DNA of 20,157 bases from an uncultured bacterium (GTDB lineage: Bacteria > Actinomycetota > Coriobacteriia > Coriobacteriales > Coriobacteriaceae): positions 1 through 20,157 of the forward strand of contig CAJMST010000029.1 in NCBI GenBank assembly GCA_905216145.1, in the 5' to 3' direction. Below are positions 6,190 to 13,315 of the stretch, piece after piece. The notes beneath the pieces were generated by a model. That model worked only from the letters and a program-made list of their open reading frames with translations. It was not told the DNA's origin and searched no databases. Each line of letters starts with the position of its first letter. The first letter of the stretch is position 1. A program made the position numbers and the translations under genes.

Positions 6190-7218
6190 TTAGCGCTGGA
6201 CGTAGGCGCGGACGAGCTCGTAGGTATTGCGCACGCCGTCGATGTGGCTGCGCTCGTAGTTGTGGCTCGCGTACACGCCGGGGCCGATCAGGCCGTGGCG
6301 AATGTCATAGCCGGCAGAAAGCGTGGCCTCGACGTCCGATCCGTAATGCGGGTACACGTCGATGGCGTAGTCGAGCTCCAGCTCGCGCGCGATGTTGGAC
6401 AGCGTCGTCACCAGGTCGTAGTTGTACGGACCGCCCGAATCCTTGGCGCAGATCGACACCATGCGCTCGGTGCAGCCCAGGTCGTCGCCCACGCAGCCCA
6501 TGTCCACGCTGATCATCTCGCGCGTGTCAGCCGGCACAAAGGCGCCGCCGTGGCCAACCTCCTCGTACACGGTAAAGAGCAGGGAGACCTTGCGCGAAAG
6601 CGTCACCTCGCCGGCAGCGACAGCGCGCGCCAGGCCCAGCAGAATCGCCGCGGACAGCTTGTCGTCCAAGAAGCGGCTCTTAATGTAGCCACTCTCCGTC
6701 ACCGTGGTGCGCGGATCCATGGCGATGATGTCACCGGTCTGAATGCCCAGCTCGAGCACATCGTCCTTGCTGTCGACATTCTCGTCGAGCAAGATCTCCA
6801 TGTTCTTCTCGATGGTCTTGACCGGCTCATCGGCCACATGCGCCGAGGGCTCGGTGTTGAGAACCACGCCCGTATAGACATTGCCGTCGCGTGTGTGGAC
6901 AGTGCAGTTCTCGCCATCAGCCGTAGACCACTGATGCCCGCCAAGGGTCGTGGGGCGCAGGCGACCATTGTCCTTAATGGAGCGCACCATAGCGCCCAAG
7001 GTATCGACATGGCTCGCCAACACGAGCGGCTCGCCCTCGCCACCAAGCTCAACGAGCACATTGCCCTTATTGGAACGCTCAGGCCCAAAGCCCATATCGC
7101 GAAGCGTCTCCATCAGATAATCGGTAGCCGCACGGGTATACCCCGTAGGCGAAGCAATAGAGGTCAGCGCCTTAAGCTGATCAGTAATAAAGCCAAGCGT
7201 AGAATCCATCTGGGACAC
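6190..7218 (-). CDS. M42-family metallo-aminopeptidase (glutamyl/deblocking aminopeptidase type)
   Basis: A cytoplasmic co-catalytic metallopeptidase, 342 residues from GTG 7218, which has AAAGGGTGA 8 bases upstream. ATG 7209 is an alternative start; the longer frame up to 7275 lacks a ribosome-binding site. Family landmarks in order are ASHVDTLG (metal His and Asp, about residues 68-75), the RFLDDK metal aspartate, YEEVGHGG with the catalytic and metal glutamates, SVDMG, and the late SHNYERSH histidine. The family uses two divalent metals to remove N-terminal residues from peptides and forms dodecamers. Transcription probably ends at the hairpin 6147-6180. Endoglucanase annotations of such proteins are historical errors. 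Confidence 0.93.
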   Translation of the reverse strand: MSQMDSTLGFITDQLKALTSIASPTGYTRAATDYLMETLRDMGFGPERSNKGNVLVELGGEGEPLVLASHVDTLGAMVRSIKDNGRLRPTTLGGHQWSTADGENCTVHTRDGNVYTGVVLNTEPSAHVADEPVKTIEKNMEILLDENVDSKDDVLELGIQTGDIIAMDPRTTVTESGYIKSRFLDDKLSAAILLGLARAVAAGEVTLSRKVSLLFTVYEEVGHGGAFVPADTREMISVDMGCVGDDLGCTERMVSICAKDSGGPYNYDLVTTLSNIARELELDYAIDVYPHYGSDVEATLSAGYDIRHGLIGPGVYASHNYERSHIDGVRNTYELVRAYVQR

Positions 7219-7318
7219 CAAAGTCACCCTTTCATATCGAATTAAACCCACAGCAACAATACCACCGCGTACCATCTTTTTACCTAGCGAGATGACCCAT
7301 CGAGCTCCCCGGAACAGT

Positions 7319-7380
7319 GCCCGTCACGACAACGAGCCGGCGGGCCCCTGCCCGTCACGACAACGAGCCGGCGGGCCCCT
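7319..7380. repeat. 31-bp perfect tandem duplication
   Basis: Two identical copies (7319-7349, 7350-7380), each starting GCCCGTCACGACAACGAG and ending GGCGGGCCCCT. A third copy starts (GCCCGT, 7381-7386) and then diverges into the left arm of the large hairpin. No supported coding sequence lies here. Confidence 0.92.
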
Positions 7381-7498
7381 GCCCGTTAGCCCCACAATCT
7401 TTCCGCAGGACGGAGGAAGCCCCCGCCGCACGAAGTGCGCAGCGGGGGCTTCCGACATGTCCGAGGACGATTGTGGGGCTAACGGGCAGGGGCCCGCC
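7370..7498. repeat. 129-bp long hairpin with 30-bp perfect arms
   Basis: Arms 7370-7399 and 7469-7498 are exact inverted copies with a GCCCGTTAGCCCCACAATC core. Inside, a second stem GGAAGCCCCCGC (7415-7426) / GCGGGGGCTTCC (7442-7453) has its own GCAC/GTGC tip. The element begins 8 bases after the alcohol dehydrogenase stop codon and lacks a clear T tract, so it may be a repeat element rather than a classical terminator. Confidence 0.92.
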
Positions 7499-7506
7499 GA
7501 GCCAAG

Positions 7507-8673
7507 TTAGGCAGCCGGGCAGATCTTCTTGAAGAGCTCGATGACGTCGTCGAGCGTCGCCTCGCGCGGGTTACCCGGGAAGCAAGCGTCGGCCATGGCG
7601 TCCTTGGCCAAGACCTCGATCTCGTCAGCCTTCATGGCCTCGCAGACGTGCGGGATATTCACGTCGGCGGAAAGCTGCTTGACGGCGGCGATAGCGGCGT
7701 CGGCAGCCTCGTCGGTGCTCATGCCCGTGGTGTCAACACCCATGGCGACGGCAACCTTGGCCAGACGCTCGGCGCAAACCGGCTTGTTGAACTCCATGGC
7801 GATCGGCAGCAGCATGGCGCAAGCGACACCGTGCGGGGTATCGTAGTGAGCGGACAGGGTGTGAGCCATGGCGTGGTCGATGCCCAGGCCGACGTTGGAG
7901 AAGCCCATGCCGGCGACATACTGGCCAAGAGCCATGCCCTCACGGCCGGAGCCGGGCTGGCCGGACTTGGCCTCGGTGACGGAGTCGCGCAGGTTCTCGC
8001 TGATCAGCTTAATGGCCTCAAAGTGGAACATGTCGGAGAGCTCCCAAGCGCCCTTGGTGGTGTAGCCCTCAATGGCGTGGGTCAGTGCGTCCATGCCGGT
8101 GGAAGCGGTCAGGCCGGCGGGCATGGAAGCCATCATGTCGGGGTCGACGACGGCGACCTCGGGGGCGTCGTTGGTGTCGACGCACACAAACTTGCGGACC
8201 TTCTCGGGGTCGGTGATGACGTAGTTGATGGTCACCTCGGCGGCGGTACCGGCGGTCGTCGGCACGGCGATGGTGAACACGGCGTGGTTCTTAGTGGGAG
8301 CAACGCCCTCGAGGCTGCGGACATCGGCGAACTCGGGGTTGTTGATGATGATGCCGATAGCCTTGGCGGTGTCCATGGAGGAACCGCCACCGATGGTCAC
8401 GATAGCGTCAGCCTCGGCGGCCTTGAAGGCCTCGACGCCGTCCTTGACGTTCTGGATGGTGGGGTTGGGCTTAATCTCGGAGTAGAGGCTCCAAGCGATG
8501 CCGGCGGCGTCGAGCTCGTCGGTCACCTTGGCGGTAACGCCAAACTTGACCAGGTCGGGGTCGGAGCAGACGAAGATCTTCTTGTAGCCGCGACGCTGGA
8601 GCTCACCGGGGATCTCCTTGATGGCGCCGGAACCATGATAAGAGATGGTATTGAGAACGAAACGATTAGCCAT
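7507..8673 (-). CDS. fucO: Iron-containing alcohol dehydrogenase, lactaldehyde reductase (FucO) type
   Basis: A 388-residue group III dehydrogenase. ATG 8673 (MANRFVLNTIS) follows GGGAGG at 7 bases; a frame extension to 8715 is unlikely. The NAD-binding GGGSSMDTAKA lies at residues 95-105. Metal ligands Asp195, His199 (TGMDALTHAIEGY), His267 and His281 (HAMAHTLSAHYDTPHG) match the FucO pattern. Stretches such as NNPEFADVRSLEG and GTAAEVTINYVITD are FucO-like. The family reduces lactaldehyde to propane-1,2-diol with NADH, serving as an electron sink in fucose/rhamnose fermentation. No sugar-degradation genes are adjacent here, so the substrate is inferred; ethanol or 1,3-propanediol dehydrogenase activity is possible. 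A LacI-type palindrome lies about 100 bases upstream. Confidence 0.9.
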   Translation of the reverse strand: MANRFVLNTISYHGSGAIKEIPGELQRRGYKKIFVCSDPDLVKFGVTAKVTDELDAAGIAWSLYSEIKPNPTIQNVKDGVEAFKAAEADAIVTIGGGSSMDTAKAIGIIINNPEFADVRSLEGVAPTKNHAVFTIAVPTTAGTAAEVTINYVITDPEKVRKFVCVDTNDAPEVAVVDPDMMASMPAGLTASTGMDALTHAIEGYTTKGAWELSDMFHFEAIKLISENLRDSVTEAKSGQPGSGREGMALGQYVAGMGFSNVGLGIDHAMAHTLSAHYDTPHGVACAMLLPIAMEFNKPVCAERLAKVAVAMGVDTTGMSTDEAADAAIAAVKQLSADVNIPHVCEAMKADEIEVLAKDAMADACFPGNPREATLDDVIELFKKICPAA

Positions 8674-8771
8674 TGATAGCCTCCCATCGTGTGCGGGGCA
8701 CCCATTACGCCCCACGCTATGAGTCCCATCCTAACGCTTTTGAAACAAAAAACACGTGAGAACATCAAAAG

Positions 8772-8789
8772 TGTTAAAGCGTTTCAACA
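8772..8789. promoter_or_regulatory. LacI/CcpA-like palindrome upstream of fucO-like gene
   Basis: TGTTAAAGCGTTTCAACA is an 18-base palindrome with 7 of 9 symmetric pairs and a central CG-type step, like operators of LacI-family regulators. It lies 99 bases upstream of the fucO-like start and 14 bases from the yoaK-like terminator. It could mediate sugar or catabolite control. Confidence 0.4.
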
Positions 8790-8802
8790 GATGATGAAAA
8801 AT

Positions 8803-8835
8803 AATGCGGCAAAGGGACAGCCCCTTTGCCGCATT
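8803..8835 (-). terminator. Rho-independent terminator of the YoaK-like gene
   Basis: Perfect 14-bp arms AATGCGGCAAAGGG (8803-8816) and CCCTTTGCCGCATT (8822-8835) with a 5-base loop. On the minus strand they are followed by ATTTTTC. It lies 3 bases past the stop codon. The loop region contains GGGACAG, the core also seen in the repeats. Confidence 0.9.
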
Positions 8836-8838
8836 CGG

Positions 8839-9555
8839 TTACTTTCGGCAGCCCTCTTTCCAAGCCTCGGCCGCAACCTTCCAGCGTAAGCGCAAGTCGC
8901 GCTCGCGGTCGATGAACATGATGGCAAACGCGACAAACAGCAGCAAGCTCGCCACGACGATGGCGTGCAGGCCCATGCGCTCAATACACCAGTTGCCCAA
9001 CACGGCGCCAAACACAAAGGTAAAGATCACGCCAAAGTACAGCAAGCCGTTTTCCAAAAAGCCGCGCCTGTGGGTGATGATGTAATCGTCCACGTTTTGC
9101 AGCGCGTTGCGCAAGTTGCCGATGCACATAGTCGTGGCGATGCCGTGTCCATGAATCTTGCGGAAGCTCTCGACTTGCATGCCGCAGGCAAACGAGGTGA
9201 GGCAGTTGGCGAGCAGGTTGTAACCGCCACCGGGAATAAAGCTCACGCCCAGCAAGATGACGGCTTCAAAGAACACCGTCACCTGACGCCAGTGAATCAC
9301 GCTGCCAAACCGTTCGTGTACCAGGTCGGCAAGCATAATGCCCACGGCAAACGACACCACAGGGAAAAAGTAGCGCCCCGCAAGTGCCCAATTGCCCTCC
9401 GAGATGCTCACGCCCACGAGCAGGATGTTGCCCGTCTGTGCGTTGGCGAAAACATGGTCGCGCCCAATGTACGAATACACGTCCATAAAGCCACCGGCGA
9501 GCGCCAAGATGATGCCCAGCTCAATAGACTCCGATATCTGTTTGGCACGCTGCAT
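8839..9555 (-). CDS. DUF1275/YoaK-family membrane protein
   Basis: A 238-residue polytopic membrane protein. The start ATG 9555 (MQRAKQISESIELG) has AAGGAGG upstream at about 10 bases; the open frame continues to 9786 without support. Family signatures are the first segment LAGGFMDVYSYIGRDHVFANAQTGN and the middle CGMQVESFR...TTMCIGNLRN, both conserved in the DUF1275 family. About six membrane helices are visible, with a basic C-terminus (DRERDLRLRWK). Its function is not established in the family. It is divergent from ygiQ, with an inverted repeat at 9735-9767 between them, and has its own terminator. Confidence 0.88.
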   Translation of the reverse strand: MQRAKQISESIELGIILALAGGFMDVYSYIGRDHVFANAQTGNILLVGVSISEGNWALAGRYFFPVVSFAVGIMLADLVHERFGSVIHWRQVTVFFEAVILLGVSFIPGGGYNLLANCLTSFACGMQVESFRKIHGHGIATTMCIGNLRNALQNVDDYIITHRRGFLENGLLYFGVIFTFVFGAVLGNWCIERMGLHAIVVASLLLFVAFAIMFIDRERDLRLRWKVAAEAWKEGCRK

Positions 9556-9734
9556 CGTCGTGCATCCTCCTTGTTGACGACTCTCTCGTGCGTTGGCGGA
9601 AACATAGCCGCCGTTCATACTGTAACCCATTGACAACATGGCGTGCGCGCGAGACGGCTTCCCCAGCGCGCAGATACACAGTCTGGAAACAAACGGCGGG
9701 CTCGGCGCCGACGCCCGACGCCTCGTGTACTCCA

Positions 9735-9767
9735 CCAGTCTTTTTAGCCCCGTCCCAAAAAGACTGG
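9735..9767. promoter_or_regulatory. 11-bp inverted repeat in the yoaK-ygiQ divergent region
   Basis: CCAGTCTTTTT (9735-9745) and AAAAAGACTGG (9757-9767) are perfect arms around an 11-base centre. TACAAT (9769-9774) follows directly and could be a -10 box for ygiQ, although no -35 is evident. The repeat may be an operator or an attenuating hairpin 39 bases before the ygiQ start. Confidence 0.5.
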
Positions 9768-9805
9768 TTACAATTACGTGCAGCATACTAACAACGGGAG
9801 GAATC

Positions 9806-11947
9806 GTGGCAAAAAAGCCCCAGGACGCTCAGCACAACCAGCACGGCAAGCATGCCCAGCGCGGCCAGCAGCAAAAGCGTGGCGGCAAGGCCCAGGGTGG
9901 CCACGCCACTCATACCCCGGCAGCACCCGCCCGCCCCTGGCGTCCGGGCCGCGACAAGTTCCTCCCCGTCAGCCGCGCCGACATGGATGCACGCGGTTGG
10001 GACCAGTGCGACTTTGTCTACATCTGCGGCGACGCCTACGTGGACCACCCCAGCTTTGGCATGGCTATCATCAGCCGCGTCCTCGACGCGCACGGCTACA
10101 AAGTTGGCATCATCTGCCAGCCCGACTGGACCGACCCCGCCAGCATCACCGTGCTCGGCGAGCCGCGCCTGGGCTTTTTGGTCAGTGCCGGCAACATGGA
10201 CTCCATGGTCAACCACTATTCGGTGACCAAGCATCGCCGCCACACCGACGCCTATACCCCCGGTGGCGAGGAGGGTCACCGCCCCAACCGTGCCGTCACG
10301 GTCTACGGCAACCTCATCCGCCAGACGTTCAAGGACGCTCCTATCATCATCGGCGGCATCGAGGCGAGCCTGCGCCGTCTGGCCCACTACGACTACTGGC
10401 AGGACAAGCTCAAGCGCTCGGTGCTGCTCGACTCGGGCGCCGACATCCTCATCTACGGCATGGGCGAGCACGCGATTGTCGAGATCGCCGACGCGCTCGA
10501 CGCGGGACTGCCTGTCGATCAGATCACCTATATCAACGGCACCGTTTACCGCACGGGCTCGCTCGACGAGGTATACGACTACGACCTGCTGCCCAGCTGG
10601 GACGACCTTACCGCCGACAAGCTCAACTACGCACGCAGCTTTAACGTGCAGCAGCAGAATATGGACCCTATCACCGGACATCGTCTGGTAGAGCCCTACC
10701 CCAACAGCGTCTATGTGGTGCAAAACCCGCCGTCGGCGACGCTCACCACCGATGAGATGGACGAGGTCGCCGAGCTCCCCTACGCACGCGACTGGCATCC
10801 CGATTACGACGCAGCAGGCGGCGTGCCGGCCTTTGCCGAGATCAAGTTTTCCATTAGCTCCAACCGCGGCTGTTTTGGCGAGTGCTCGTTTTGCGCCCTC
10901 ACCTTCCACCAGGGTCGCGTACTGCAGATGCGCAGCCACGACTCGATCATGCGCGAGGCCGAGCTGCTCACGCGCGACCCGGAGTTTAAGGGCTATATCA
11001 ACGACGTGGGCGGACCGACGGCAAACTTTAGCCGCCCGGCCTGCGACAAGCAGCTCAAGCACGGCGTGTGCAAGAACAAGCGTTGCCTGTGGCCGAGCGT
11101 GTGCAAGAACATGGTGGTCGACGAGAGCGGCTACACGCAGCTGCTGCGCGACCTGCGCCAGCTGCCGGGCGTCAAGAAGGTCTTTGTCCGCAGCGGCATC
11201 CGTTTTGACTACACCATGGCCGATGCCTCGGACGAGTTTTTGCGCGAGCTGCTGGAACACCATGTCTCGGGCCAACTGCGCGTGGCGCCCGAGCACGTGA
11301 GCGACGCGGTGCTGTCCGTGATGGGCAAGCCGAGCCGCGCCGTCTACGATGCGTTCTGTCGCAAATTTGAGCGCTTGAACCGCGAATACGGACTCAAGCA
11401 GTATGTGGTGCCGTATCTGATCTCGAGCCACCCCGGCTCAACCATGAAGGAAGCCGTGGACCTTGCCGAAGCCGTGCGCGACATGGGCTACATGCCCGAG
11501 CAGGTGCAGGACTTCTACCCCACGCCGTCCACCATGTCGACGTGCATGTACTACACCGGCGTGGACCCGCGCACTATGCAGCCGATCTACGTGGCGCGCG
11601 ACCCGCACGAAAAGGCCATGCAGCGCGCGCTCATCCAGTATCGCAAGCCCGAGAACTACAAGCTGGTGCGCGAGGCGCTGGAGAAGGCCGGCCGCCGCGA
11701 TCTGATCGGCTACACCAAGCATTGCCTGATTCGCCCCGTGCCGCCGCGCCCGGGCGAGACATCTGCCGGCGGTGGACATGGCACCGGCAAGAAGGGCGGC
11801 AAACCGCATGGCGGCGCTGGCGGGGCCGGCAAGGGGCCTAAGGGCAGCAAGGGGCACAGCGGCATGTCGCGTGCGCAAAACACCGCCGGGCGCAATCGTG
11901 CAGCTCAGGGGCGTCAGGGTGCCAACGGAGGCGGGCGTCGCAACTAG
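9806..11947 (+). CDS. ygiQ: YgiQ-family radical SAM protein with basic low-complexity tails
   Basis: A 713-residue protein from GTG 9806, chosen because GGGAGG stands 4 bases upstream; the frame is open back to 9638 without family sequence. Residues 1-50 are a Gln/His/Gly/Lys-rich extension. The UPF0313 N-terminal region follows (FVYICGDAYVDHPSFG, about 70-85; GGIEASLRR, 183-191). The radical SAM cluster CFGECSFC gives Cys356, Cys360 and Cys363. A further cysteine set lies in ACDKQLKHGVCKNKRCLWPSVC and suggests an auxiliary cluster. HPGSTM and QVQDFYPTPSTMSTCMYYTG are typical YgiQ blocks. The last 75 residues are Gly/Lys/Arg-rich. The family's reaction is not firmly known. Its stop overlaps the CPBP stop in a shared CTAG. 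Confidence 0.94.
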   Translation: MAKKPQDAQHNQHGKHAQRGQQQKRGGKAQGGHATHTPAAPARPWRPGRDKFLPVSRADMDARGWDQCDFVYICGDAYVDHPSFGMAIISRVLDAHGYKVGIICQPDWTDPASITVLGEPRLGFLVSAGNMDSMVNHYSVTKHRRHTDAYTPGGEEGHRPNRAVTVYGNLIRQTFKDAPIIIGGIEASLRRLAHYDYWQDKLKRSVLLDSGADILIYGMGEHAIVEIADALDAGLPVDQITYINGTVYRTGSLDEVYDYDLLPSWDDLTADKLNYARSFNVQQQNMDPITGHRLVEPYPNSVYVVQNPPSATLTTDEMDEVAELPYARDWHPDYDAAGGVPAFAEIKFSISSNRGCFGECSFCALTFHQGRVLQMRSHDSIMREAELLTRDPEFKGYINDVGGPTANFSRPACDKQLKHGVCKNKRCLWPSVCKNMVVDESGYTQLLRDLRQLPGVKKVFVRSGIRFDYTMADASDEFLRELLEHHVSGQLRVAPEHVSDAVLSVMGKPSRAVYDAFCRKFERLNREYGLKQYVVPYLISSHPGSTMKEAVDLAEAVRDMGYMPEQVQDFYPTPSTMSTCMYYTGVDPRTMQPIYVARDPHEKAMQRALIQYRKPENYKLVREALEKAGRRDLIGYTKHCLIRPVPPRPGETSAGGGHGTGKKGGKPHGGAGGAGKGPKGSKGHSGMSRAQNTAGRNRAAQGRQGANGGGRRN

Positions 11948-12855
11948 TGCAGTGGTGCGCTCGCTGCGTCCATCCCACACGCGTGGCGCAGCGAGCGCAT
12001 TGCCTCAACGAGGATAACGCCGGCAATAGCGACCGTGACTACCGCGTCGAGCGGCGTGTGCACAAACCATAGCAGGCCCATGAGGTACGAGCCGGCATTA
12101 AAGGCAAAGTGCAACAGGATCGTGTAGCGGAGCTTTCCGGTCGTCACGAGCACCCAGCCAAAAATGAGGCCGGCAGCGCCCGCATAGCAGCCCTGCACCC
12201 AGTTCATGTGCATAAAGCCGAAGACCGCCGCCTGCAGTACGATTGCCGCGGCGACGCCCCAGGTACTCGGGGCCGCCCAGGGCACTATGGCGCTGTCTTG
12301 CGGTCGCACGAGACGTCGGCGCTTCCAAAGTGGGCGGCACTGCGGGTTAAACGCTCGGAGCGAAAACTCAAAAATGATGCCGCGCACCAGCAGCTCCTCG
12401 CAAAACGGAGCGCCGAGCACCGTAGTCAGGACGGCGAGATAGCTGGTGTCGCCCATGCCTGTTTCCTCGACAAGTTCACTGTAATCGGCCGCGACCTCGG
12501 GCAACAATGACAGTACGGCGTCGGTCACGTAGCCAACGACCACCTGCAGTGCCAAGCCGATCACGATAACGCAGGCAATGCGCTTCCACGCGCTACGCAC
12601 TCCCCCGCCAAGCGGACGCTCACCTTGCCAGCGCGCGATAAACGACCGCGGCCACAAATAATGCCACCATAGCAGCGCCATCAAAAACGACGCCGTCTGA
12701 GCGACGGCTTGAAACCATTGAATATCGAGGTTGTCGATCGGGAAACCCGTCAGCGCCGACACGATGTCCAGCACGGAGAACAAAACCATGCTCAGGACAA
12801 TATCGGCAGCGACGACGCCAAAACAGGCAAGCGCCCAAACCAGCGCATTGAGCAT
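11944..12855 (-). CDS. CPBP-family intramembrane glutamic endopeptidase (Abi/CAAX-like)
   Basis: A 303-residue membrane protein. The start ATG 12855 (MLNALVWALACF) follows GGAGGAGG at 5 bases. The motifs of the ABI/CPBP (type II CAAX prenyl protease-like) family are all present: EELLVRG with Glu153, Glu154 and Arg158; FGFMHMN with His216; and HFAFN with His249 and Asn253. Seven or so hydrophobic helices are visible. Residues 170-200 form a basic loop (CRPLWKRRRLVRP). The family includes prenyl-protein proteases, bacteriocin-immunity proteins and scaffold proteins, so the substrate is open. It converges on ygiQ with a 4-base overlap of stop codons. A 13-bp inverted repeat lies inside its 3' end. 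Confidence 0.9.
   Translation of the reverse strand: MLNALVWALACFGVVAADIVLSMVLFSVLDIVSALTGFPIDNLDIQWFQAVAQTASFLMALLWWHYLWPRSFIARWQGERPLGGGVRSAWKRIACVIVIGLALQVVVGYVTDAVLSLLPEVAADYSELVEETGMGDTSYLAVLTTVLGAPFCEELLVRGIIFEFSLRAFNPQCRPLWKRRRLVRPQDSAIVPWAAPSTWGVAAAIVLQAAVFGFMHMNWVQGCYAGAAGLIFGWVLVTTGKLRYTILLHFAFNAGSYLMGLLWFVHTPLDAVVTVAIAGVILVEAMRSLRHACGMDAASAPLH
11956..11999. terminator. 13-bp inverted repeat in the convergent gene ends
   Basis: TGCGCTCGCTGCG (11956-11968) and CGCAGCGAGCGCA (11987-11999) are perfect arms, with CCAC/GTGG able to pair inside. It lies in the 3' coding end of the CPBP gene and 8 bases past the ygiQ stop. It lacks a T tract, so a role as terminator of ygiQ is tentative. 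Confidence 0.5.
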
Positions 12856-12868
12856 GCCGACCTCCTCC

Positions 12869-12923
12869 CAACGACTAGTCATTGGGGACGTTCTTCAACG
12901 ACTAGCTGTTGGGGACAGTCTTT
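12869..12923. repeat. 27-bp tandem repeat with GGGGAC core
   Basis: Two tandem units start at 12869 and 12896. Each reads CAACGACTAG, three variable bases, TTGGGGAC, then a TTCTT/GTCTT-like end, with about 22 of 27 positions equal. The GGGGACGTTCTT/GGGGACAGTC cores resemble REP-type palindromes. The array covers exactly the last 14 sense codons of the antitoxin gene and its stop. Confidence 0.85.
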
Positions 12924-13100
12924 GCCAAAGGCCCCGTTGGGCGAAATGTCGAACGGAAAGGTGCCGCAGCGATTGAAGGCGGCGATGAACATGCGGATGG
13001 CGTTGGACGGCGTGGTGCCCACGAGCTGGGTTGCCGCCGCGAAGGCTGCCTTTTCCTCGGGCAAGACCTTCGCGACAACCGGGGTCATGTGTTCTGCCAT
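12879..13100 (-). CDS. Orphan RelB/DinJ-type antitoxin, repeat-derived C-terminus
   Basis: A 73-residue protein from ATG 13100 (MAEHMTPVVAKVLPEE), with AAGGAA 5 bases upstream; the frame open to 13175 has no such site. Residues 5-50 fit the ribbon-helix-helix fold of RelB/DinJ antitoxins: a beta strand TPVVAKVLPEEK, then TPSNAIRMFIAAFNRCGTFPF, matching the family pattern 'xsxSdAIrmFlxqixxxxxlPF'. Residues 60-73 (KDCPQQLVVEERPQ) are encoded entirely by the GGGGAC tandem repeat, so the original 3' end was probably replaced. No RelE/YafQ-type toxin is next to it; the next minus-strand gene is the CPBP protein 23 bases away. Antitoxins of this family bind their toxin through the C-terminal part, which may be damaged here. 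Confidence 0.7.
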   Translation of the reverse strand: MAEHMTPVVAKVLPEEKAAFAAATQLVGTTPSNAIRMFIAAFNRCGTFPFDISPNGAFGKDCPQQLVVEERPQ

Positions 13101-13134
13101 GGCGCTTCCTTTTTGAAACGACGGTGGTGCGGAT

Positions 13135-13193
13135 AGATGCGGGCCACGCGGCTGGGCGACGGGCTGTGAAGGCAACCCGATTGGCCCGCATCT
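13135..13193. repeat. Leader hairpin upstream of the antitoxin gene
   Basis: Perfect 11-bp arms AGATGCGGGCC (13135-13145) and GGCCCGCATCT (13183-13193), with CGGG/CCCG able to pair in the interior. On the plus strand a T-rich tract TTTGTTTTTA follows, as in a terminator, but no plus-strand gene is seen upstream. On the minus strand it would be in the antitoxin leader. Confidence 0.6.
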
Positions 13194-13214
13194 GGAGTTT
13201 GTTTTTACGGCGTT

Positions 13215-13243
13215 GGTATTACTTAGTATTCTTAAGTATTACC
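13215..13243. promoter_or_regulatory. 29-bp AT-rich dyad, possible operator
   Basis: The segment GGTATTACTTA ... TAAGTATTACC is symmetric at 11 of 14 paired positions around 13229. It is markedly AT-rich in GC-rich surroundings and lies 115 bases upstream of the antitoxin start and about 70 past the ABC gene end. A ribbon-helix-helix autoregulatory site is one possibility. Confidence 0.5.
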
Positions 13244-13315
13244 CCGCAGATAGAATACCACACCCGCCCCATGGGGACGGAGAAAAAACGGATCATTTTG
13301 TTGCTGAGTAAGTAT

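Noticed and set aside
7319..7380. Possible CRISPR-like direct repeats
   Set aside because: Only two units with no spacer between them, and no cas genes.
7292..7532. Two overlapping plus-strand frames in the repeat region
   Set aside because: They translate the 31-bp tandem repeat and hairpin arms, with no start signal or homologous look.
7648..8676. 342-codon Gly/Asp/Val-rich plus-strand frame
   Set aside because: Exact antisense of the alcohol dehydrogenase; composition is an artefact of its codon bias.
9788..11431. 547-codon minus-strand frame opposite ygiQ
   Set aside because: Val/His/Ala-rich shadow of a gene with clear radical SAM motifs on the other strand.
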